Part shown: in pieces, positions 50,605-63,200 of the stretch
Numbering within the stretch: position 1 is the first letter of the stretch
Layout of the letters: every line of letters begins with the position of its first letter
NCBI GenBank assembly: GCA_022885665.1
Contig: JAGQDJ010000051.1
Span: 801,155-865,154 of the forward strand
From: Triops longicaudatus
Lineage: Eukaryota > Arthropoda > Branchiopoda > Notostraca > Triopsidae
Length of the DNA stretch: 64,000 nucleotides
Direction: 5' to 3'
Notes under the pieces: generated by a model
The model's input: the letters and a program-made list of their open reading frames with translations, nothing else
What the model was told of the DNA's origin: nothing
Databases searched by the model: none
Made by a program: the position numbers and the translations under genes

Positions 50605-53600
50605 GAACTTTGATGCGTTTAGCCAGCTTGAATTCCACGGACTTGACCAATACACCCCAAAACTAACAAATGCTCAATAAGGGTAAGCCGGGTTCTGTTA
50701 AACCAATGCAACGTTCAGAAAAACTTGGTACGTGCGAAAACATTTTTGCGATCAGGCTACACTCCATTCTTATAAACACTAATAAAGTTTCTAAAATACA
50801 TCCATTTCAACTCAAATTTGCCATTCTCTTTGCATAGTGTAATGTGCCCTGTTGTTCTATGATACGCCCGGAGAATCTTCGTGAAGTGGTTTTGGTCATG
50901 AAAACTAAATACGGGAAAAGGAAAACCCCTTAGACAATCAGATTTAGCTCTCATCACCACATCATTTATCCCCCTCCAGCCGTGACTTATCGCTCTACTG
51001 CAGACGAGAGCGCGTCATCCTCAGCTTTTTGGTTTTTAATAAATCTGGAATACCCTTATCACTATTTAACCAAGACGGGCTAACATCGATTAGCCATTAT
51101 TCTGACACAGGCGTTGGACAAGAATAAAAAAGACAATCCTGGGTGACTTGGGGTGGGAGGACTGTTAGTGAGGTTCCCGTGAGAACCCATTTAGTTGAAC
51201 GGCTTTATATGAACGTTATCCGTGCGGGAAAAAGAAGGCGGGTAAGGGTGAAAGCACGTGCCGGTGGACGGGCGCACGTGGACAACATGTTGCCACCCTT
51301 CGACGTCAACGACGCCCTTCCCTTTGGTTTGGTCGTTCGACCACCCTAATAATCTCTCCCCCCTCCGGCAACGGTTTCGCCTCGATCTCCTCAATGGTAA
51401 CGGACATGAACGGCGTGGGAATGTCCGTTACCAGCGTGGTGTTTCGCATCCAAGCGTCGTTCGTTGCACGAGACTCGTTTCCAAGATCGAAGATGATGAG
51501 AGAAATCGTGGCTCCAAGGCCCAGCCTTTTTTTCCAGCTTTTCCCATCATATAGGCTTTTCTTTTACAGGGAGGGGGGGGGGACTCAAACTTGCCTAGTA
51601 CCGAGCAAATATACCAGTTCGTGCTAGGAACATTTAAAATTGATTATATAATGTGATACACCCCGCGGGAACGATAACGTGGCGGAACGGAAAATGAAAA
51701 GCATGTACGTATATGGAATGTGCAACATTCTCAGCTTCTCCTTCTCGCCCTTTCTCTTGCTGCTCTCGCCTTTGCTTGAGGTAATTGCCTCCGAGAAAGA
51801 ATGAACGTATTAATACTATGTTGCCCAGACTCAAGGGACATGTGACCTTGTTTTAATACGGAGGGTCCAAGTGTGAGCTTATATGAAGATAAAATGTTTT
51901 GGTGGCGGACATCACGTGTCAAATAACAGGGTACGAACACGGATGAGGATCTAACCGTTTTTGCAATAATGCAGCGAAATGCTACACAGCACCTGCTTTT
52001 TCATTGTTGCCCCCTGCCCTCTGAAACACCCTTGAATTTAGACCCGCAGCTGCGTTGTTAGTACGGGACATGGGCATACCAGCGTGTAATGAACTAGAGG
52101 GTAGCACATTCGATGTAGTTGTTGTCAAGGTTACAGACAGAAATGCTAGTAAGTACTGAGCACAAGTGAACTGATTGACGATGGGTCAAGGATTTTATTT
52201 AATTCTTAAACGGAAATTTCAAAGATTTTTTTACTGTCTTTTTATTTGTAACTGTTTTGTAGATTTTACCGATACAACGGATATTTTAAGCACAGTGTAA
52301 TGCAATTCATATTTTGTATTATTAATTAAATGGCTAATTAATCAAATATGTTACATACAGCAAAAGCTGTGCACACGGAAATTAAAATTTGAATAAAATT
52401 GTAATGTATTTAGTTTTGTTAGAAGACAATGAAAGTAGAGAACACATCGAAATTGGTAATACACGTATACATTTAAGCCTATGATAAAATTTTGAAAAAC
52501 TCCCATTCATAAAATAATTATGATGTTAACTTATTTATTAAAATCTTCAAAACGACTTGTAAATATTTTCGTACTGTGTGGCAGATTATCAGCCTTGTCG
52601 GTGTGTGGAGTAGCAAGTGCTAATTAAGAAAAACTGTCGCAAAAATACAGTTGTTTTTTTTCGTTTGAAAAGTTTTGTCGTAGAAGTTCGAGATTTTTTT
52701 AGATCAAGCAGCTTCCATATTGTGTTCATGACCTTAAATTCACCTGAATAATGCAACCTTATTTTACCACAACTTGATCGTAAAATAATTACGGTATTTG
52801 TTTGTGTCCGGACGACAAATTGCAGCTTTGGTTAAAGATTACCAAGCTTTGAGTAAACTGTTTTTGAGTAACATTGTAGATATACCATTTAGTTTTGGTA
52901 CTGAAATTGCGAAAGTGTGGCTGCAACTCTTAAATTAGTGATTAATTTTCTACTGACTGACTCTGAAAATTTACCAGTTCGAACAGTATAATCGTGTCGG
53001 CAGCGAGAGTTATTTTCTCTGCCCCAAATATATGACGACTATCAAGTTGTGCAAAATTGTGCAGGATTCAGTGTGGGAGTGCATCCAATAGCGAAGTAGG
53101 GCACTTGGGAGCCGAAAATGTAATTTGATACTGACGCATGTAAGAAATTAAGTTGAGTAGCGTCATATGAGACCTTTTGAGCATTATACAGTTTCGCTGC
53201 TAGGAGAATTCCTATATTCAGGCCTGTGGCCCAAGACGTTCTGTCATCGGTAAGTGGTCTTGACATTCGAGGGTGACGGTGAACTTCTGGTTTGGCTGAC
53301 CAGGGTTTCGTTATACGCGGAAACTTGCGTTGATAACTTCCGCGTACAACGAGAGTCTATTATACGGTTGATTAGAACAAACCCAGTCGAGTAAATCGGT
53401 AATTGGGCGCGTTAAAGCACAGATGTGCAATCCTAATGGGTGGTCCTGGTAATCCAAACTGTGCATAATGTGTATCTTCTTCACGGATGAACACGGAAAA
53501 AAAGGCTGTGAAATTGTGGTGTTCAATTACACTAATAATTTCCGAATGCTCACAATTTTTCCTTACAAACGTGAAAAAACTCTTAAACAGATGTACATGC

Positions 53601-53897
53601 TCTCATGTCTACCATATGTAGACTGTAATAATGAAAGTATTTGTAATAGAAAGACGCAAAAAATCCAAATATGGATAGAGCTTTTAATATCTATTACCTC
53701 CGGAGAGTAAATGCTATTATTATCTCAGTTCTAGTACCGTGTTCTAGGCACTAAAATACTGACAGAAGAGAGGAGTGATATTGTCACGTTACTAATTCTG
53801 AATCTCAATTTCAGTGTCATTTTTTTAATACAAAAGAGTCTGAATTTATATATACCTATATTTATGTATATGTTTATATTTGTTTATTTTTTTACAG
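50605..53897. other. Intergenic, left flank of ASPH
   Basis: 51.13-51.62 kb is GC-rich with overlapping frames in three phases (Arg/Gly/Pro, low-information). 52.2-52.9 kb is strongly AT-rich. No gene supported. Confidence 0.45.
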
Positions 53898-54242
53898 TCC
53901 AAGTCGAGAAAATGTTTAAGAAAGGAAGTGCGCTGTATTTTCTTGAGATTTTTCATAGATTTCTTGCCTTCTTTTCCCGTCGAAGTGCAACTGCGTTTTT
54001 CGAACGTTTCCGCCATCATTCGGAAGGTAAAGAAGGTTCGTCAAGGCAAGGAATTCAGTTGCTTAACCTTCTACAAGACAGCGCTGCAAGCTGCTTGAGT
54101 GCGTGGCAAGGTCGAGGTAGCTCCTCCCCCTTCACGATTCCTTGGAAATAGTGAGCAGCTGTTTTGGAGGAACGTGATTTTTGGACGTAACTTTGTTTGT
54201 GTGATAAATTTCCTCTGTTCCGTTCTTTTACAAATATTTAAA
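53898..54242 (+). other. GC-richer segment upstream of ASPH first exon: possible leader or unassigned exon
   Basis: It follows an excellent acceptor (polypyrimidine then TTTACAG, ending 53897). One frame stays open to a TGA at 54096-54098 (ends TFYKTALQAA) and a second frame stays open to 54151. The composition resembles coding or 5'-leader DNA more than the AT-rich flank. It could be the ASPH 5' UTR/promoter shoulder, or the last exon of something starting further left. I do not recognise the peptide. Confidence 0.3.
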
Positions 54243-54294
54243 ATGTCAGGCGATATTCAAGTCAAGAAACGAAAAGACAAACGAAAGAAAAAAG
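54243..54294 (+). CDS. ASPH: ASPH first coding exon (form a)
   Basis: Starts ATGTCAGGCG and encodes 17 residues ending in a basic block (KKRKDKRKKK), the kind of tail expected before the membrane helix of a type II protein. It ends with a consensus GTAAGT donor (54295-54300) in phase 1, matching the acceptor at 55707. The choice of first exon is inferred from phase and donor strength only; see 55180-55285 for the alternative. Confidence 0.65.
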
Positions 54295-57200
54295 GTAAGT
54301 CGCTGTCGATGCTCCATTGCAAGATTAACTTTGTGTTTCGTACTAATTTAAACCAGAGCACCATCAAGTTCATTAACCCCTTATTTCCATGCGTTTCTGG
54401 TTTCCTCGTCGTATGAACGCTTTTCGCTTCAGTTTTGTTAATGGAATGCGTGTACTTATAGTACAAAATATTAGTTAAAATTTAAATTAATATTTCTGGG
54501 AAAAATTGATTTCGTCAGGAACTCATGCGTTAAATTGACCGAGCATCGCGATTTTAAGGAATTGTGTAGAATGATGAATATATAATAGAGTCATAAATTT
54601 TCATTTTCTCATTTTTACCGATTGTGCAATGTTTAATCCAATTATGCACAAACATTCGTTTTTTGTTCTAGATTTATCGGGACATTTTGTCCATGTTTTA
54701 AGCCTAGAACGGAATCATATTTACACTGTCCGTAAAATCGGAAGTGCTTTCTTGGCCTTAAGAATTCGTTTAAGTGAATACTTAGAACGCGTTATACATA
54801 AATAATTGTATTTCCTCTCGTGCTCTTACATTCCGCTTGTGCATGTGAACGCATATTGCACGAAAGTCTGCCGACGTTGGTTCTATTTTTATGTAACTTG
54901 CTTTTTCGTCTTCCTTAGCTGCTCGGCTGTAGCTTCCCATCTCGCTGTCTTCGCAAGGTTACTAGTATGACACCTTGGCGGAGATTTAGGGTCACAACGC
55001 ATGTAAAATTGTTGCATTGATTTGCGCTAATTAATGCATGGCTGCCGCTGTTTTTTTCCTTGGATATAATTTTCTTTATGATGGAGAGGGATCGTGACAC
55101 TCTTTTCACGCTTTCGTTTTCTCTTTCGTCTCTGTTCGCTTTCTTTCGCTAAATCTTTCGCCCCGGGGGCTGGGACAAAATGGATATAGCGCAATTAGAA
55201 GCTTTGGCGCAAGAAGAATATCGAGGAGAACGAGCAATTTTTGGAGCTTCAAGGACGGTTCGTGATGAATTTTTGCCTGTTGCAGGTGGCCATCCGTGCT
55301 ATAATATCATACTACCTAGAATATATTTGACCAATTGTCTGAAATTAATAGCAATTATTAAAGTAAAAGGTGGCAAAAAAGTAACATGTCGAAAGCTTCT
55401 AAAATAAGAAAAATATTGGGCATAATAGTAGTAACAGCGTACGTAATGCGTGTTATGGAACCGAAAACTTACAAAAGAATCTTAATAGAATTTCATGGGC
55501 AAAATGGAAATTGATCTAAAATGTGAAAAAACATCTCAAGGAATTGGAATATTATTAACGAAAAGATGACAATGAATAGATTTTGGAAACTCTACATGCT
55601 CCTTGAAAAATATGCCGAAATTTTGTAAATTGACTGGTGATTTATTGAAACTTTTCTGTGAATTGTGCTTATTATTCCTAATTAGTGGCTAATTTCTCGG
55701 ATTGTAGAAGAAATCTCAGATCGTGATACGCAGCCGTTGGTACCTGAAATTCCTTCCGAGGGCAGCAATATTTGCGGAAAATTGATTTTCGCGCTCTTAC
55801 TGGTCATTCTTGGAGTTGCTTCCGGGATAATTTTCTTCGAACTGGGTGATACTGATTTGAGCTTAAAGCAGGCAGAGCAGTATTTTGCACCGCTTTTCAG
55901 TGGAGAACCTGAGGAAGATTCAGTAGTGAACGAACCAGTCTTCGAAGAGCGAAATGCACCTCCAGTTGAAGCTCCGAGGCCACCAGAAATAATCGAAGGT
56001 AAACTTTTCAAGGGAAAAAAAAATATGCGTGCCTACTTTAGTGGATGTTTGCCCGGAATTATTTTTGTCCTTGCACGTCACTACCCGAGTGCCTAATACT
56101 ACGATTCGTACACGAATATTATGTTTCATTTATGAGTGCTTGGCTGAACGAACGGAGAAACTGCACGAGACGTTCGGTAACGAAACTGGTATTGTAACTG
56201 TGCCACTATATCCTTCGTATTTGACTTTTACTAACAACACGAGCTTTGTTTAGCATTTCGGGAAGATTTTAGTAAAAAAGGCAATAAAATGGGGTACACA
56301 CTGTAATAAAAAAATCCCTTATTAATGGTAGAAAATTGCACCAAAAACCGCGGGACCTAGTATGCGAGTGTTTTCTTGCCAAAAATTTGTAGTAGAAATG
56401 CTCCCTAAAAATGGTAAAAAATAAGATACACGGCAACGAGCAAAGCTCACGCCGATGAAAGTAATATATATAAAAAAATAAGATAGGGTCACCACGAAAC
56501 TAAATTGGTAGATTTTTAGAACCTTTGATTTTGTGTACTTCAAAGAACAACACACATAATAACACTTCCGCAACTTCCCATAACATTAACTGAACAAAAT
56601 ACAAGGTTACAACTTCGATTAGGTATGAGTAAAAAATACAAGAAAAGTACACACATTAAAAAGTTCAACAATACAACAATGAAAACAGTAGTAAAGAATA
56701 CATAGAGTCACAACATTCAACAGAACAAACTAAACGTAGGCACTCAACAACATTGCACACATTTCATAGCACATCAGGAACTTTTCACAACACCAGTTCA
56801 ACAAATCAAAAGATTGCAGCAATCAAACGCTATCCCGTATCATTACCTAGAGTCAGGGAATTAATTTTGCATCGCAATGAAAAGCAGTACTCTTAAAATA
56901 TTCACCGAAAAGTGATCAAAAGGTAACGCCAAGGTAGTTCTTGATAGGAATAGCACATAGTGCACTAGGGTTCTCATGGAACGCGTTTTGTGCGTAAAAC
57001 ATCCAGCAAAGCAAAGTCAAGTCTTATGTCGGAAGTGCGTTTCACGAAATCTAGGTTAATTGTGTTGCCATAATTGATTAAAAATTGAAAAAAATCTTAC
57101 TCTCATAGAAGTGATTGAAGCTTCTCCAAGGATAGTTGAACCTGTCGAGGAAGCTGAAGAAGCCCCCGCTTCTGTCGTAACACCAGCCTTGCCTGAAGAA

Positions 57201-60200
57201 GAGCCGGCATCCGCGGAAGAGGAATCTGATTTCCTCCCACGTCAAGGTCCGCTTAAGAAACCGGGAGATTTATCTGGTGATGTTCCTGTCAAAGTTGTAA
57301 CAAAAGTTGTTGTCGCTGTAGTGACGACTACCGTGGTTCCCTCTGAAGTGGTGACGGTCGTACCCACCGCCGAAGTTGAAACTCAACCCACGGAAGAGTC
57401 TTTCACTGAGCAACAAGCCTTCACCGTTGGTGGAGAACAAGCCGAACTAACTCCTTCCGTCACAGAAGAATCTGCACCAGAACCTCAATCGACACAAGAT
57501 GACGTTGCAACTCGTGCAGCCGAAGTCCAAGACGAACTCTCCGAAGCTGAACCGGTTGAACCTGCGCCCGAAGCACAGACCGAAGTAGAAGACACTCCTG
57601 TTGTTGAACAAGAGGCTCGGGAAGTGCCACAAGCCGAAGAACCTGTTCAAATTCCCCAAATCGCTGAAACTCCCGAAGTTGTTCCCGAGGATGCAATTCC
57701 TGTCGAACAAATCCTTCCAGTTGCCGAACAAATTGAAGTAACGTCGGAAGTTCCTGAAGCAGACATTGCTATGGAAGAAATTCCGGCTGCTCAACCTGTC
57801 GAAGAAGTCACAACTCCGGAAGTTATCACCGAAGAGCCTCAAGCAGTACCTCAGCAATTTGAAGCAGGACAGGAAGAGGAGGAAGTAAAAGTTTCTGAAG
57901 AGGAGGAAGAACCTGAAACTTTTGCCAATCAAGCTGAACGCGAAGCGGTGGAAGACGCCGTGGCGGAGTTGTGGCTAATGGTGCGTCGGGTGAAAGAAGA
58001 AGCCACAGCGCTGCGCGCCATGAGCAAATCTGAATCGTCCATCGCCGTTACTGATCGAGCAATGCAGATTGTCGAAGCTTTGCAAGAACGCGCCCGTTTG
58101 GTGATTGACACAGCCAACGAGGGTCAATTTGAACAGCTTCTGGAAGACGTGGCCGAAATTGAGCGACACCTGCGCAGCCTACTGCAAAGCTTAGAATCCG
58201 CCCGCCGGGCAGAAGCTGAGCAAGAAGAAACTGCTCAAACTGAAGTGCCGGTTGAAGACAACGAAGCGGGTGTGGAAGTTCCGCAATCCAAGACAGACGA
58301 AATTCCGCCGCAAGAGGAAAATGTAGTCGAAGAACAGCCCGAAATTGTTTTACTCGAGGAAAAGCCGCAGGTTGTACCTTTGGAAGAACAGCGAGTGGAA
58401 GAAATCCAAGCAACGCCTGAAGAGGTGCAAAGGAAGGAAAATGAAGCCGAAGAAATTAGTCGAGGAGATCAAGCACCTGAAGAAGCGGTAGTACCAGAAC
58501 CCGAAGTCGTGACCCCCCCTCCCCAACCGAGTGTAGAAGAAAAATTAAGAGTAGCCGATGACATTTTGGATAATAAGGTAAGTGGTTTTGATAAGGGCAT
58601 ATTCTGTAAAGGCTTGTCTACGTGTCCCTAAAACTGTGACAAACAATATATGGTTCAGAATTAAGGGGTGAGCTTACGCCAAAGCAAGGTATACAGTACG
58701 CTAGAGGTCTCATTTTAATAAGAGCCATTTTTTCCCGTTCTAAATCTGTTCGTAAAGTCATTTTCTAAAGATGTATAACTAGCACCAAAATTTCGATTCT
58801 TGTGGAAAGATGTTCAAATTTTCTTGTGGTATGATTAGTGGGTTACGACCAGACTTGGGCAAAGTCAAGGAAAATGAAAATCAATTCAAGTCAAAGGCAA
58901 AAAGAATTTCTGAAATTCAAGTCACTTTTAATTTTACGTGGTGAAACTGAAATCAGTTAATTTCGACAGTTCAAAGCAGTTCATTTCATTTCGGAATGTT
59001 TCCATTTTTTCCCGCCATTTTTCAACAGCCGAAGGAAGTAACACCTTCACGAGCTTTTTACGTGACGGACATGTTAGTTTGCTCTCTAGACTTGTTACAA
59101 TTTTCTCCATCTCGGGCATCTTTCTTAAAGATTGTGGGTAACAGACGATTTTCACGAGATCGTTCGCAAATCGTACTTGTCTACAATGATCAGGCAAATA
59201 CTTGGAACTTGCAAAGAATTGTGCCAAAGTATTACCTTCTGGTGCAACTTGCGACCGGGGAGCCGCTTTGTAAGCTCCTGGATGGTTCTTCTTCATGTGG
59301 CGCAGTAGATTAGTTGTAACGTATTTCGATGTGAAGTACTATTTCGAAAAAAGCTTACATTTTGCCTGGAAGTTTCCGTCATGAGTGGGCTTAGGAACTG
59401 CAAAATGTTCGTCAATTCCTGGACCGAACGCATTGCAAGTCATCAAATTGACTTGTTTGAGTAACGCTTAAGTACGATTTTGTAGCACGCCTATCTCCAT
59501 CTTCGTTTCATAAAGGAATACTGGCGTCTACTTATTGCAATATCTCGTAAGCGACTGATTTCGGTTTTCTCTGACTTCGACTATTTTACAGTGTTTTAAC
59601 GGTAGCGGAGACGTTCGAATCTTTCACATTTTTATTACAAGGTTCCGACGAGAATAGGGTAGAGAAGAGTAACGTCCAAAACGCATAAATATTTCTTCTT
59701 ACGAAGTTGTGAGGATTTGATTTTTTTTAACAAAAAAAGACTTGGAAGTCAACTTGTCAAAAGTCATGTGTCTATTCTTTCAAGCCCGATCCTTTCTTAA
59801 GTCAAGTCATTCTTTTACTAAGTAATGTATAAAGTCAAGTCAATGAAAAATGACGTGACTTAAGTCAAATCAATGAATTGACTACGCCCAGCTCTAGTTA
59901 CCTGCGATGGAGACAAGCACACTGGCAACACTAGCGGACTATCAAGTGTAGTTTTCTTTAGCGTAAGCTCTATTGGCCCTTATCTGCTATTTTGAAAAAA
60001 TGACGTCGCATACTCAACGCTACGTTTCAGCATTCTGCATTATTCGATACGTTGACTGTGTTTTGTATGTAAATAATCCTGGAATTCAAACTCCCATAAA
60101 AGTAGTCATTACAGCACAGATGTGTGAAAATAGAAACGTAAACAGTCGCTGTTATATAAAGATTAGAACTAATTATAGCAGTTACGCAGCAACTTCTAAG

Positions 60201-63200
60201 CACTCCTACTTTGGTCATGTAAATGTTTATTGTAGCAAGCAACATTGTTGACAAGCAATGTTGTTGACGCTAAAGTGTTGCGACGTGAGGCAAATTGTTA
60301 GGAACGCGCTGATTTCAAAGGACTTGAACTCTATTTCTAGTGTTACTTTTGGTTGTAAATCCATTACTGTGAAAACATCGTAGAATTTCAACCGTCATTT
60401 TGTTATTTGACATATCGAATTCCGAAGTGCCAAAAAACGCGACTATGCGACGTCATTTTTGAGTGATTTTTTTAATGATTAAAGATTGTGGAATTTTTAA
60501 AATTCGGTCAGTTTGACAGATTATGATATGGTGTTCACCTAACAAACTGTAAACAAACTACTGTCGATTACTAAGGGTTTCATGATTGAAGGTACAGTAG
60601 TACTGTACCTACTATCATGTAATAAAACCGACCCAAACAAACCTGCCCTGTGCTAACCGCACGCCACGTGTGACTCAAGCATGGGACTGCAAGACTAAAG
60701 CATTCGAAGGGACAGAGTGGGACGTGCTCTCGCACCTGCCATGGTGTTTATAGGGGAGTTTGTTTGGGTCGTTTTTATCGAGAAGTACTCTAATGGAATA
60801 GAAACGTTCAACTGTGTTGAGAGGACCGATTTTTTTCTATAAATTGCGTTTCAAGATAGCGTCATTTGTTATTTACTAATAAGCTTTTTTCCTATCTGTA
60901 AAATTTCTTTGTCTTTTTCGGTGGGCGGGTTCCAGGTGCCTGACGCTGCTTAAAACCCCAGAAAACTCCTTCTTTTCTTCCTGAGCTACAGTACTACGTC
61001 ATCCCATACCTTTTAAATTGCCAAAAAAACTTTTGTGCCTTTTCCTCTTCGTACTCATACTTTGTACCCACTTAGCTCGTCGAATTGTTGCATTTAATAC
61101 TTTCGTCCCTTCGTATGATGTAAACTAACTAAATTAACTTGGAGTAATTAACCTAGTTTCCATGCTTGTCAAATGGAAGTTTCTGTATTGCATGAGATTT
61201 GTTGTTGGATCGACGAATATTTTTTTCGGGTTGGCGGGCATCTTTTGCATGTGGTAGGCCATTAAAATTCAGCTCTCTCGTTTCACGTTCAACTCGCTAA
61301 AAGTCTGGGAAATAACATTTTTCTGGTGACGAGGTATGTTAATTTTTAAATTGAAAATGGTGATTTGGTTTTATTGGATTTGAAAAATAATTCGTTGCCC
61401 TCCCTTCCGTTCCTGAATTATTCCCAAATGTTTGCCATCCGTTCAGTCAGCCCTTGAAGCTCTTGCCAAATACTCTGAGATTCTGGATGTCAATCCAGAT
61501 CACGCATTAGCGTTGTACGGACGAGCGCGTGCCTTGGAAAAACTGTCTTCCAAAGAACGGTCCAATTCGCGTTTGGAACAAGCCATTTTTGCCTACAGAG
61601 CCGTCCTAGACCTCGAAGATAAAGTCGATGACGAGTTGTTCCGCAAAGCAGGAGAGAAATGCGTAGAACGAATGAGATTCCGAGGTACGTTTCTTTTCGT
61701 TCTTGAATCCACCGACCGGTTACCACGGTGCTTCTCAGTTTTCGTTATCGTAACAAAAGTTTTTAATTTCAGTCACAAGTAGTATTGGAACAGCCTAGCT
61801 TCATCTCCGGCGGTAAATAGTACACTATAAGAAAAGTTGCGTGAATAAAGACAAATGAAACAAGTTGTGGAAACGCCATTTTCAAATGCCCCACAGTTAC
61901 TATGACAACGTCTTAAAGATAAACGACACACTGTTATTTTTACAATCGTTTTGCTTCAGTCTATTATGAATTTCCTTACACATGACAGTTCCGAACTGCA
62001 AAGCAAGTTACGTCATGCAGCGTTGCTGTTTGAACAACTCATTTCCCATGGTCGAGAAATAGGCTTGTTTAATAGACCTAGGATTTTCTTAATCACCTGT
62101 AAAAGAACTACGAGACTATGGTGCGTGAGATTTTCACATCTTGTTCAGTAACTTTCAATGAGCTCAAAAAATATTTTGTAAAAATGTTGGTCATCTATAG
62201 TGAACACAATCGGCGGAAAAAGTATAATCCATTTCTTTCAAAAAAAGGTAGGAAAAACAGACGTGATTGAGTATCTCGATTAATTCTCAATCATTCCGTA
62301 TGCAACTTTCTTATAATGCTACTTAAGGGTATGCGACATGAGTGAGTTTTTTTTACAGCAATTAGAAACCTCGTTCAAAAGTTATGGCTTTTGTTACTTT
62401 CGCGTAACGTTTCTTTTGTCCCTACCCTCCTCTACACAAAAAAAAGCCTCTAGATTAGCCGAAAGTTCTTCAGTAACCAACATCTTAAACTATTTTAATT
62501 TCAGATTGTCTTTTTTTTCGTAAGAGCTTCGTTGGACGAATCCGAACGACGTTATAATTTGAAGCTATACTTTTTGCGTGTATTAGGTTTTCCGAAGATT
62601 TTCGTCTTGTGAAATCGTGAATACTTGTGTGTTGCATTTATTGATAATTTTTTTTATTACAATGTCAGGTTTCCATGGTAAAGCGATGCGTATTCAGCAG
62701 CGACTAATTCAACGTTTCCCTGACGATGTCGAGCTACGGAACCAATTGGCGGTGCAGTGCTTGCTGGCCGGTCAAACCGATGCGGCTAAAGACGTCCTGG
62801 AAGAAACGTTGAAGCGTTGGCCCGAGAATGGTTTCGCTAAAGTTCATTTCGGCTTCGTACTCAAGACACACGTTTTGGACAATAAGAATGGTTTGTTCAC
62901 GCATTTTTGTTTATTTTGCACCATTGTGCGCAATTTCTTGCAAAATCCGTGTACCGGCGGATAGACGGATTATTAATATGCAACACTTGTTCGCAAGTTG
63001 GAATATTCTTGTTCGCAAATAACGCACATGAGCTGAGTTTAATAATCATCCCTGTTTTCCTTTCTCAGCAATTAAGTATTTGTCGGAAGGAATCGCTAGT
63101 CGTGAACCGGGTGTAGTGGATGGAAGATTTTACTTCCATTTGGGTGATGCATTGATGCGTGAAGGTCGCAACGAAGAAGCCATGAAAGTACGATAAACTT

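Noticed and set aside
51143..51627. GC-rich block with Arg/Gly/Pro frames in several phases
   Set aside because: Openness in all phases reflects base composition; no start, domain or splice evidence singles one out.
57447..57932. 161-codon minus-strand frame in ASPH exon 3
   Set aside because: Antisense shadow of the Glu-rich stalk codons; Phe/Leu/Arg-biased with no independent support.
61951..62151. Helix-like 66-codon frame after a CAG acceptor inside ASPH intron 4, considered as an extra exon
   Set aside because: Entering from exon 4 (phase 1) gives a stop within a few codons, and exons 4 and 5 join directly in frame to match the known protein.
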